From a virus: a DNA stretch of 24,166 nucleotides. The translations under genes and the position numbers were made by a program. The notes beneath the pieces are model-generated. The model was not told the DNA's origin. It saw nothing but the letters and a program-made list of their open reading frames with translations, and searched no databases. The stretch is taken from positions 1-24,166 of the IMG/VR virus record IMGVR_UViG_3300048437_000094; one strand, given 5' to 3'. Each line of letters opens with the position of its first letter. Within the stretch, counting starts at the first letter, position 1. Shown one piece after another: positions 1 through 5,917 of this stretch.

Positions 1-705
1 GAACCACTGGTCATGCTCTGTGTCTGGATCGACTGAGGCCAGCATGGTTCGCACATCGTCCATGTCAGCCTCGAACTTGGGGCGCAGTGCCAACAGTTCG
101 TCGTACTCACTGGCACTGCTGTCGCTGCCTTTACGGCTTTCCTGCCAACCGGCCTCATGCGCTTTACGCTCGAAGAACGCGACGAATTTACGCGCCATGT
201 CTTCCGTCAGTTCCGGCAGTTCCGCGTGGTTCACACTGTCGAGGCTGGCGTATGACTTCAGCCATCGGTAGGGCTTCTGCGTGTCGGGGTGTATGCCGAA
301 AGCCACAAACTGCTGACCGTCACCCAGCACCTCGACGGCGTGCTTGTTACCTTCCTGGCACTCAAACTCAGACGATTTAATCTTCTTGCGCGGATTTCCG
401 CGATAAGCGAACAGCATCTTTGGCTGGTTGCCTATTCGCGCAGCGGCGATGCCGACATTCTCTTCGAGCCACGCAGCCAGCTTTTTGACCATGCTTGTGT
501 TCCGGCAGTCTACGTCAACGGCGATAGTGTTTTTGCATAGCACACCGACACCGCTGTCCGGCCATTCGGCAGTCCACCGTTTTAAATCGTCATGCGTGGC
601 CTGTGCTTTTTGCCATTCGTCAATGCACGGGTATTTCTTGGCCCTCTTTATGGGGATGATTTGATACCCACGGTCAATTAACCGTGCGCCTACTTCTTCC
701 AACAT
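1..705 (-). CDS. Bifunctional primase-polymerase, N-terminal part (partial at window edge)
   Basis: This frame is open from an ATG at 705 to the left edge (235 residues, no stop), so the gene is cut. Residues about 1-150 read as a phage/plasmid primase-polymerase (Prim-Pol, archaeo-eukaryotic primase fold): a conserved start ('LIDRGYQIIPIKRAKKYP'), the metal-binding D64-x-D66 in 'IAVDVDCRN', and the family signature 'VEVLGDGQQFVAFGIHP' around 124-140. Residues about 216-235 ('DVRTMLASVDPDTEHDQW') look like the beginning of a PriCT-2 linker, which normally leads to a D5/AAA+ helicase; that part would lie outside the window. Expected role: primer synthesis and fork unwinding for phage replication. 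An AAGGGGGAG Shine-Dalgarno lies just before the start. It is the third gene of a minus-strand operon opposite to the other replication genes. The family call is confident; the helicase half is inferred. Confidence 0.85.
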   Translation of the reverse strand, partial: MLEEVGARLIDRGYQIIPIKRAKKYPCIDEWQKAQATHDDLKRWTAEWPDSGVGVLCKNTIAVDVDCRNTSMVKKLAAWLEENVGIAAARIGNQPKMLFAYRGNPRKKIKSSEFECQEGNKHAVEVLGDGQQFVAFGIHPDTQKPYRWLKSYASLDSVNHAELPELTEDMARKFVAFFERKAHEAGWQESRKGSDSSASEYDELLALRPKFEADMDDVRTMLASVDPDTEHDQWF

Positions 706-719
706 AACTCCCCCTTAGA

Positions 720-869
720 TTATCTGTTCACGTTGTTAGCTTTTTCGTCGCAGAACTCCGCGAAGTCTCGGCAAGAATCCGCAGCCATCTCACTCAAAGA
801 CGAGATGAGCAAGAAGAATGCCTCGCACACCGTGGAAACCACCGACAAGCCTTTATATAAGCTGCTCAT
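720..869 (-). CDS. Small hypothetical protein (49 aa) in the Cro-primase operon
   Basis: A 49-residue ORF sits exactly between its neighbours: its ATG at 869 is two bases after the stop of the Cro-like gene, an AAGGGG ribosome site overlaps that stop, and its TAA at 720 is 14 bases before the next start. The protein begins MSSLYKGLSVVSTVCEAF and is mildly hydrophobic over residues 8-28 with an acidic, Cys-containing C-terminal half ('DSCRDFAEFCDEK'). I do not recognise a family. Its spacing and ribosome site make it a likely real gene; the function is unknown. It may be a membrane-associated peptide or a small regulator. Confidence 0.55.
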   Translation of the reverse strand: MSSLYKGLSVVSTVCEAFFLLISSLSEMAADSCRDFAEFCDEKANNVNR

Positions 870-871
870 GC

Positions 872-1144
872 TCACCCCTTCTGCCATTCTTGCGTCAGGT
901 TTTCAGTGGTTTTTACCAAGTCAGGACATAGCGACTGCCACTTAACTTCGCCGTTCGTCAGCAACTCAATCTGGCAAGCCCTGGAGGCAGGAACAGCCCC
1001 GCTCGTCCGCCACTTGCTTATCGCTTGCTTGGTGACATCAAGTCTTCCAGCGAGTCTGTTGAAGGAATCGTTAGCCAGAAGGTGGCAAGCAAGGTCAAGT
1101 TGCTCGACAGCTTTTCTTCGATCTGGATCACTTTGATAACGCAT
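872..1144 (-). CDS. YdaS/Cro-like HTH transcriptional regulator
   Basis: A 90-residue protein with a helix-turn-helix around residues 30-46 ('LAGRLDVTKQAISKW') followed by 'SGAVPASRACQIELLTNG', a pattern typical of the YdaS/Cro family (phage regulators originally described as a putative antitoxin in the Rac prophage). It would bind operators near its own promoter and promote lytic development by repressing the repressor or early genes. The ATG at 1144 has a strong AAGGAGA ribosome site nine bases upstream. It is the first gene of the minus-strand operon (regulator, 49-aa protein, primase-polymerase) and is divergent from the replication operon, so it lies at a classical switch position. No ydaT-like partner is visible next to it, so a toxin-antitoxin role is less likely than a Cro role. 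Confidence 0.8.
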   Translation of the reverse strand: MRYQSDPDRRKAVEQLDLACHLLANDSFNRLAGRLDVTKQAISKWRTSGAVPASRACQIELLTNGEVKWQSLCPDLVKTTENLTQEWQKG

Positions 1145-1177
1145 TTCGCAAAATCTCCTTTTAGTTGCGATTTCGTG

Positions 1178-1206
1178 TTGACAAGATAAACGACGGCAAA
1201 TACGCT
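1178..1206 (+). promoter_or_regulatory. Candidate sigma70 promoter for the replication operon
   Basis: TTGACA at 1178-1183, then 17 bases, then TACGCT at 1201-1206. The -35 box is a consensus match; the -10 box keeps the T, A and final T. The start site would be near 1213, leaving about 45 bases of leader before the GTG at 1258. The candidate operator at 1229-1241 would lie just downstream of the start site. Confidence 0.5.
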
Positions 1207-1212
1207 TTGCAA
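1183..1212 (-). promoter_or_regulatory. Candidate divergent promoter for the Cro-primase operon
   Basis: On the minus strand, TTGCAA (1212-1207), an 18-base spacer and TATCTT (1188-1183) form a moderate sigma70 match (four of six in each box). It overlaps the plus-strand promoter, so the two directions would compete for polymerase, a layout seen at phage switches. It leads into the AAGGAGA ribosome site before the ATG at 1144. Confidence 0.35.
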
Positions 1213-1228
1213 CCTCTAATCATTATTT

Positions 1229-1241
1229 CAACATCTTGTTG
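1229..1241. promoter_or_regulatory. Palindromic candidate operator CAACA-N3-TGTTG
   Basis: CAACATCTTGTTG is a perfect five-base inverted repeat with a three-base centre, placed between the divergent starts. The same CAACA-N3-TGTTG form occurs at 8181-8193, and a one-mismatch version at 7261-7273 touches the promoter-like -35 box of the repressor gene. A nearby ACAAGAT at 1181-1187 is the inverse of ATCTTGT at 1233-1239. Which of the two regulators would bind is not known. Confidence 0.4.
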
Positions 1242-1257
1242 TTTATTTGGGGGCGCA

Positions 1258-2400
1258 GTGCAGCAATACGACTTAGATTTGGATGAACCGGCTCACGCTG
1301 AACTTAGCGCAAGCTCTGCTCACCGTTGGATCGCATGTCCTGCGAGTGTGCAAGCCAGCCGTGGGATGCCTGACAGTTCAGGTCAAGCAGCAGAAGAAGG
1401 CACCGCCGCACACGAACTCGCAGAGCAGTGCCTGCGAACCGGCTTAGAGCCTCACGAGTTCATTGGCAACGAGTTTAATGGGTTTCGCGTCGGCCAAGAG
1501 ATGGCAAATCTGGTTAAGGTGTACACCGACCACTGTCGAAGCCTTCCACAAGGATTTACGCTCGTTGAACGTAAAGTCGATTACAGCCTTTGGGTGCAAG
1601 ACGGCTGGGGCACGGCGGACTATATCGCCATAAAGGCTGGCGAAGCGTGGGTGTGCGATCTCAAGTTTGGACGTGTGCCGGTAAAAGCAGATTGCGACCA
1701 GTTGAAATGTTACGCCTTGGGCGTTTTTAACGACTTTGGCTTCGACTCTCAAATCGACACCGTTCACATGACAATCGTGCAGCCACGGCTGGGTTCCATC
1801 GACACCCACACGATGCGGCACAAAGAACTCTTGAAGTGGGGGCAGGAAGTGTTAGTCCCTGCCGCTGAAGAGGCGTTAGGCGATGACCCCAAGTTCAACG
1901 CTGGCGAAAGCCAATGCCGCTACTGCAAAGCCGCGCCAACGTGCGCTGCGTTAGCAGACCACAACATGAAACTGCTGCAAGCCGCGATAGATGAACCAAT
2001 AACACCACCAGAGCCAGAGAAACTGACGGTTGAGCAGATAGCAAAACTGCTGCCGGAGCTTGGCCTCATCAAATCTTGGTGCGACAAAATTGCGGCACAC
2101 GCATCTGAAATGGCTCAAGACGGTCAAGAAATAGACGGCTACAAGCTAGTTGAGTCCAGAACTAACAGGCGCTGGTCAGACGATCAAGAAGCGATCCGAG
2201 TGATGCAGCGATTAACGAATGAGCCGGTGTATTCGGCCAAACCAATTTCGCCAACCCAAGCAATAGGAATGCTGGGAACGAAATGCGATGACGTGAATGC
2301 GCTCATCGTCAAACCGGCAGGTAAGCCGACACTGGTGCCCGAATCAGATAAGAGGCAGGCGATCAGTAAACCGGCGGACTTGCTAGATAAATTGGATTAA
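1258..2400 (+). CDS. DUF2800-like phage protein, RecB/Cas4-type PD-(D/E)XK nuclease fold
   Basis: Starting at the GTG at 1258 (380 residues), the protein opens with 'HAELSASSAHRWIACPAS', the usual N-terminus of DUF2800 proteins; the extension to an ATG at 1165 would cross the promoter and is not family-like. A PD-(D/E)XK core is visible: D121 in 'GWGTADYIAIK', then D134-L-K136 in 'VCDLKFGR'. Four cysteines sit as in Fe-S-stapled AddB/Cas4 nucleases: C27 near the start and C220, C223, C229 near the end of the domain ('CRYCKAAPTC'). Members of this family usually sit beside DUF2815 and a family A polymerase in phages, as here, and probably act in recombination or DNA-end processing. The family call is strong; enzymatic activity and the Fe-S cluster are inferred from residues only. 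Confidence 0.85.
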   Translation: MQQYDLDLDEPAHAELSASSAHRWIACPASVQASRGMPDSSGQAAEEGTAAHELAEQCLRTGLEPHEFIGNEFNGFRVGQEMANLVKVYTDHCRSLPQGFTLVERKVDYSLWVQDGWGTADYIAIKAGEAWVCDLKFGRVPVKADCDQLKCYALGVFNDFGFDSQIDTVHMTIVQPRLGSIDTHTMRHKELLKWGQEVLVPAAEEALGDDPKFNAGESQCRYCKAAPTCAALADHNMKLLQAAIDEPITPPEPEKLTVEQIAKLLPELGLIKSWCDKIAAHASEMAQDGQEIDGYKLVESRTNRRWSDDQEAIRVMQRLTNEPVYSAKPISPTQAIGMLGTKCDDVNALIVKPAGKPTLVPESDKRQAISKPADLLDKLD

Positions 2401-2414
2401 ATAGGTAAATAGGT

Positions 2415-2975
2415 ATGGATAAGACAATTGTCTTGAAAAACGTGCGTTTGTCATTTGCTGATATTTGGCAACCAAAAGCGTTTAACCCAGGTTCTCCGCT
2501 GAAATACTCGTGCAACTTTTTGTTGGATAAAGACACGCAGGGGGATCAGATCAAAGCCCTAGAAAAGAAAATGTCAGAGATGGCGATGGATTTTTTCAAT
2601 GGCAAACCGCCCAAGGGTATCAAGAGGTGTTTGGGCGACGGCGAAGAAAAATCATATGAAGGGTATGAGGGCCAGATGTTTGTAAGCGCAAGCACAGTCA
2701 GAAAACCGCAAATTGTTGACCGCGACAAAAGCGAATTGGTTGAGTTAGACAACAAGCCGTACTCCGGATGCTACGTCAACGCGGTTATCGGATTGTGGGT
2801 GCAGGACAACCAGTACGGAAAGCGTGTTAACGCGAACCTCGATTTGATCCAGTTCGTTAAAGACGGTGAGCGGTTTGGTGGCGGGGGCGGTAACGCTGTT
2901 GATCTGCTTGACGATATCGAAGACGAAACTGCTGCCGACGTTGTTGCCGAAGCAGAGGACTCGTTTTTCGAGTGA
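2415..2975 (+). CDS. DUF2815-like ssDNA-binding protein
   Basis: A 186-residue protein with the DUF2815 pattern: 'LKNVRLSFADIWQPKAF' near the N-terminus, 'YSCNFLLDKDT', and 'GCYVNAVIGLWVQDN' in the second half. Members of this family are regarded as ssDNA-binding (OB-fold type) phage replication proteins. The Gly-rich hinge 'FGGGGG' leads to a very acidic tail ending 'EAEDSFFE', which resembles the acidic protein-docking tails of SSB proteins. It begins 14 bases after the DUF2800 gene and overlaps the next GTG by four bases (GTGA), so it is translationally coupled to the polymerase. Likely role: coating single strands and loading the polymerase or nuclease partners. Confidence 0.82.
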   Translation: MDKTIVLKNVRLSFADIWQPKAFNPGSPLKYSCNFLLDKDTQGDQIKALEKKMSEMAMDFFNGKPPKGIKRCLGDGEEKSYEGYEGQMFVSASTVRKPQIVDRDKSELVELDNKPYSGCYVNAVIGLWVQDNQYGKRVNANLDLIQFVKDGERFGGGGGNAVDLLDDIEDETAADVVAEAEDSFFE

Positions 2976-3412
2976 TCATCTCAATCGACTTTGAGACTTA
3001 CAGCGAGTGCGACATTCGCTCCGCTGGCGCATACGCATATGCCGACCACCCGTCTACTGAGGTGATCTGCTTGGCGTGGCAGGTAAACGAGGAACCCCCA
3101 GAGCTTTGGCTTTGGGGTGACCCTCCACCCGTAGAGCTTTTTGGCTACATAGAGAAAGGCGCTCAAATCTGGGCGTGGAACAGCTTTTTCGAGATGTGCG
3201 TTTGGAATCTAGTTCTGAAGTGGCCTCTCATACCATTTGAGCAGTGGAACGACACCGCAGCCCTTAGCTCCGTGCAGGCTTACCCCCGTGCGCTGGGCAA
3301 CTGCGGCACGTTCTTAGGTCTGGAGGGTGATCAAGCGAAAGACAAACGCGGCAAGCTGCTGATTCAGCGGCTGTGCAAGCCACAAAAAGTAAGGGCCAAG
3401 CGTGCGAAATAG
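2972..3412 (+). CDS. Family A DNA polymerase, 5' part: 3'-5' exonuclease motifs I and II
   Basis: A 146-residue ORF from a GTG that overlaps the previous stop (GTGA). It begins with Exo I, 'ISIDFET' (D6, E8), and has the Exo II region 'AWNSFFEMCVW' (about 68-78) and 'WNDTAALSS' (about 92-100). It ends in 'LCKPQK' plus a short basic tail at a TAG (3410-3412). Phage polymerases of this type continue directly into an Exo III motif and the polymerase domain; here these are in the next ORF, in the +1 frame. This is therefore half of an exonuclease domain and not a complete enzyme. Either a programmed +1 shift between 3393 and 3409 (for example AAA-TAG to AAT-AGA), a true split gene, or a one-base sequence error explains it. 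Confidence 0.8.
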   Translation: MIISIDFETYSECDIRSAGAYAYADHPSTEVICLAWQVNEEPPELWLWGDPPPVELFGYIEKGAQIWAWNSFFEMCVWNLVLKWPLIPFEQWNDTAALSSVQAYPRALGNCGTFLGLEGDQAKDKRGKLLIQRLCKPQKVRAKRAK

Positions 3413-4871
3413 AGATCCTGAACTGCTTCAAGAACTGTACGACTACTGTGAGCAGGACGTGGTTGCAGAAAGCGAGATACGAAAACGCCTGCGAGATCTG
3501 CGAGGGACGGAGCGCCAAATATGGGAACTCGACCAGCGGATTAACTGGCGAGGTGTGCGCTTAGACAAAGAGAACATTGAACATGCGTTGGCGATCATCG
3601 CGGACGTAGAGAAAAAGCTAAACGCCGAAGTGTTTGAGCTAACCAATGGCGAGATGTCATCAACCAGCAGCCGCGCCAAGGCTCTGGATTGGATCAATCG
3701 CCAAGGTGTGTCGATGGACAGCTACGACAAAGCTGCTGTCGTTTGTGCGCTAGAAGGTGCTTGCCCCCCGAAGGTCGAGCGGTTCCTGCAAATCAGACAG
3801 GCGTTGTCACGCAGCAGCACGAAGAAGTACCAGGCTATGCTGTCCTGCCTTGGCCGAGATGGACGGGCGCATGGCAGCATGATCTACCACGGCGCTGCCA
3901 CGGGCAGATGGACAGGCCGACACTTCCAGCCGCAGAACTTACCGCGCCCAACAGTCGATGACGTTGATGCGGTTATTGATCTCTTCAAACACAGAGACCC
4001 TTCACTGTTTCCATGCGAACCGATGGAGGCACTGTCCAGTTGTTTGCGGGGAATGCTTATTGCCAGCGAAGGTAACAGGCTAATCGTCAGCGACTACAGC
4101 GCCATCGAAGCGCGTGTGATTGCGTGGTTGGCCGGTCACGACACAGTATTGCAGTCGTTTCGTGACGGCCTTGATCTGTACAAGGTCACAGCGTCAGAGA
4201 TGTACGGAATTGCGTACAGCGACGTGGACAAAGATCAGCGATTTCTCGGCAAGGTAGCCAGTTTAGCACTTAATTATCAGGGTGGTGTCCGCGCCTTCCA
4301 AAAAATGGCACAGAACTACGGCACCGATGTCGATGAGCCTACCGCCATCAAAATCAGAGACGATTGGCGTGCAGCTAACAAGCCGATAGTGAAGCTGTGG
4401 AACGAAGTTGAACGCGCAGCGATGAACGCGGTGCGTTATGGCACTGAGCAAGATACCCGCTGTGGATCGTTCAAGTTTGTTAAAGGCGACCTTCTATTCA
4501 AACTGCCATCGAAGCGAATACTTTCATTCCCCAGAGCCTCATTGGCGGACAGCGCATACGGCGAGAAGCTGGTTTATGAAGGCGTCAACAACCACACCCA
4601 CCGCTGGGGCGAGATAGATAGCTACGGCGGTTCGCTTGTGCAGTCTATTACACAGGCTGTTGCCAGAGACTTGTTAGCTCAGTCAGTGCTGAACATAGAG
4701 AACGCTGGCTACCCCGTTGTGCTGACAGTGCATGACGAGATTGTCGCAGACGTTCCGAAAGGATTCGGATCGCTAGACGAATTCAACACTTTAATGTGCG
4801 AACTACCTTCATGGGCCAAGGGTCTTCCCGCTGACGTTGAAGGTTACGAATCAGAACGATATAGGAAGTAA
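3402..4871 (+). CDS. Family A (Pol I-type) phage DNA polymerase, main part with Exo III and polymerase domain
   Basis: A 489-residue ORF that starts at a GTG inside the end of the preceding ORF. Exo III comes first, 'YDYCEQDV' (Y15-x3-D19), followed by the polymerase: motif A 'SDYSAIEARVIAW' with D231, motif B 'RFLGKVASLALNYQGG' (R280, K284, Y292) and motif C 'VHDEI' (H444, D445, E446). All catalytic positions are present, so polymerase activity is expected; proofreading would require joining to the upstream ORF. The two ORFs together would give about 632 residues, the normal size for these phage enzymes. A weak ribosome site (TAAGGG) precedes the GTG, so separate translation is possible. It is the replicative polymerase of the operon. 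Confidence 0.88.
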   Translation: MRNRDPELLQELYDYCEQDVVAESEIRKRLRDLRGTERQIWELDQRINWRGVRLDKENIEHALAIIADVEKKLNAEVFELTNGEMSSTSSRAKALDWINRQGVSMDSYDKAAVVCALEGACPPKVERFLQIRQALSRSSTKKYQAMLSCLGRDGRAHGSMIYHGAATGRWTGRHFQPQNLPRPTVDDVDAVIDLFKHRDPSLFPCEPMEALSSCLRGMLIASEGNRLIVSDYSAIEARVIAWLAGHDTVLQSFRDGLDLYKVTASEMYGIAYSDVDKDQRFLGKVASLALNYQGGVRAFQKMAQNYGTDVDEPTAIKIRDDWRAANKPIVKLWNEVERAAMNAVRYGTEQDTRCGSFKFVKGDLLFKLPSKRILSFPRASLADSAYGEKLVYEGVNNHTHRWGEIDSYGGSLVQSITQAVARDLLAQSVLNIENAGYPVVLTVHDEIVADVPKGFGSLDEFNTLMCELPSWAKGLPADVEGYESERYRK

Positions 4872-4873
4872 GA

Positions 4874-5584
4874 ATGTGGATAGTACCCACCAACTACCAA
4901 CTGTCCTCAGCCTCTGCACTGGGTACGGCGGCATTGAGAGAGGACTTGAGCTTGCCGGGTTTGCGCATCGAGTCATCGCTCATGTGGAGATCGAAGCCTT
5001 CGCAGTTGCCAACTTGGTTGCGAAGATGGAAAAGGGAAAACTGGTTCCGGCTCCTGTGTGGACGGATCTTAAAACCCTGCCAGCGCAATGCTTTCGAGAC
5101 CGCGTTGACGTGCTCACTGGCGGTTATCCCTGCCAACCGTTCAGTGCGGCTGGAAAGCGAAGAGGTGCAGAAGACCCCAGGCACCTCTGGCCGTACATCA
5201 AACGACATGTCGAAACAATTAGACCTGTTCGATGCCTCTTCGAGAACGTCGAAGGACACATCAACCTGGGACTCAGAGAAGTCCTTGGCGACTTGGAAAG
5301 CCTTGGTTACAAAACGACGTGGGGAGTATTCAGCGCGGTTGAAGTCGGCGCGCCTCATCAGAGAAAGCGAGTCTTCATTATGGCCCACACCGACAGCCTC
5401 GGACTACAAGGGGTCAGGCCCGACAGTAATACGCAAGGACGGGAAGGACAGGTCGAAAGATCGTTTAGATTACGCGGTAGAGCAGCAACCCAACACCACT
5501 GGGAAGCTCAACCCTCAGTGGGTCGAGTGGTTGATGGGCTTGAGCACAGGGTGGACAGACTTAGGCTTCTGGGCAACGGCGTAG
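4874..5584 (+). CDS. Alternate-frame ORF within the methyltransferase gene; possible dual-coded phage protein
   Basis: A 236-codon ORF begins at an ATG two bases upstream of the methyltransferase GTG (the starts read ATGTG) and stays open to 5584. Its second half is protein-like: an internal ATG at 5207 gives 'MSKQLDLFDASSRTSKDT', then 'SLWPTPTASDYKGSG' (W170 onward) and 'GKLNPQWVEWLMG' (about 210-222). These 'WPTPTASD' and 'LNPxWVEWLMG' blocks resemble phage proteins I recall from other genomes. In the methyltransferase frame the same bases encode conserved motifs VIII-X, so resemblance between such ORFs could simply mirror methyltransferase conservation. Either a real overlapping gene or a shadow; no function is proposed. 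Confidence 0.35.
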   Translation: MWIVPTNYQLSSASALGTAALREDLSLPGLRIESSLMWRSKPSQLPTWLRRWKRENWFRLLCGRILKPCQRNAFETALTCSLAVIPANRSVRLESEEVQKTPGTSGRTSNDMSKQLDLFDASSRTSKDTSTWDSEKSLATWKALVTKRRGEYSARLKSARLIRESESSLWPTPTASDYKGSGPTVIRKDGKDRSKDRLDYAVEQQPNTTGKLNPQWVEWLMGLSTGWTDLGFWATA

Positions 5585-5649
5585 TGCCTCAGACAGCCGC
5601 GCTTGCTTGGACTGTTTTGTCGGAACAAATACAACAAGATGGTGAGTAA
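4876..5649 (+). CDS. DNA (cytosine-5) methyltransferase
   Basis: With the GTG at 4876 (five bases after the polymerase stop, AGGA about ten bases upstream) the protein has 257 residues. C5-MTase motifs appear in order: motif I 'LSLCTGYGGIERG' (AdoMet binding), motif IV 'GGYPCQPFSAAGKRRG' with catalytic C86, motif VI 'ENVEG' (E123), motif VIII 'QRKRVF' (162-167) and motif X 'LLGNGVVPQTAALAW' (around 232-246). It would methylate cytosine in phage DNA, probably to evade host restriction. The target-recognition segment between VIII and X is short. A TTG at 4837 would add 13 residues inside the polymerase gene and is less likely. A second frame is open through almost the whole gene (see the 4874-5584 entry). 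Confidence 0.88.
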   Translation: MDSTHQLPTVLSLCTGYGGIERGLELAGFAHRVIAHVEIEAFAVANLVAKMEKGKLVPAPVWTDLKTLPAQCFRDRVDVLTGGYPCQPFSAAGKRRGAEDPRHLWPYIKRHVETIRPVRCLFENVEGHINLGLREVLGDLESLGYKTTWGVFSAVEVGAPHQRKRVFIMAHTDSLGLQGVRPDSNTQGREGQVERSFRLRGRAATQHHWEAQPSVGRVVDGLEHRVDRLRLLGNGVVPQTAALAWTVLSEQIQQDGE

Positions 5650-5656
5650 TCAATAT

Positions 5657-5917
5657 ATGAGAGAGTCTCGCATCGAACAGACTGTCAACCAATATGCCAG
5701 AGCGCAAGGTTGGCTGACCTTCAAATGGACATCTCCGTCTCAGCGCGGCGTGCCGGACATGATTTATTTCCGTGACGGAGAGTGTTTGATGATCGAATTT
5801 AAGGCTCCAGGCAGGAAGCCCACCGCTTATCAGCACTCCATCCACAAGAGACTTAAAGAACATGGTTTCCATGTTTACGTCGTGGATAACGTAGCTCAGG
5901 GGAAATTACTATTTTAG
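5657..5917 (+). CDS. VRR-NUC domain nuclease
   Basis: An 86-residue stand-alone VRR-NUC protein (PD-(D/E)XK superfamily). Visible signature: 'RESRIEQTVNQYARAQGW' at the N-terminus, 'SPSQRGVPDMIYF' with the conserved G-V-P-D, then 'CLMIEFKAPGRKPTAYQ' with the catalytic E-F-K. Phage members are small nucleases that cut branched DNA or assist replication and recombination. I chose the ATG at 5657 because a GGTGAG site precedes it and the family begins there; an ATG at 5639 (11 bases inside the methyltransferase) would add six residues. It lies between methyltransferase and helicase in the same operon. Confidence 0.85.
   Translation: MRESRIEQTVNQYARAQGWLTFKWTSPSQRGVPDMIYFRDGECLMIEFKAPGRKPTAYQHSIHKRLKEHGFHVYVVDNVAQGKLLF

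Noticed and set aside
20-664. Several plus-strand ORFs at the left edge
   Set aside because: They are shadows of the minus-strand primase-polymerase, whose frame is open to the edge and has clear motifs.
872-1144. YdaS-YdaT toxin-antitoxin pair
   Set aside because: The regulator resembles YdaS, but the next gene is an unrelated 49-aa ORF and no toxin-like partner is adjacent.
1165-1257. 31-residue N-terminal extension of the DUF2800 gene to an ATG at 1165
   Set aside because: It would place the start upstream of the promoter boxes, and family members begin near the GTG at 1258.
1444-1821. 125-aa ORF antisense to the DUF2800 gene
   Set aside because: It lies within a well-supported gene, with no ribosome site and no protein-like motifs.
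4894-5388. 164-aa ORF antisense to the methyltransferase
   Set aside because: No ribosome site, no recognisable protein pattern, and it lies entirely opposite conserved methyltransferase motifs.
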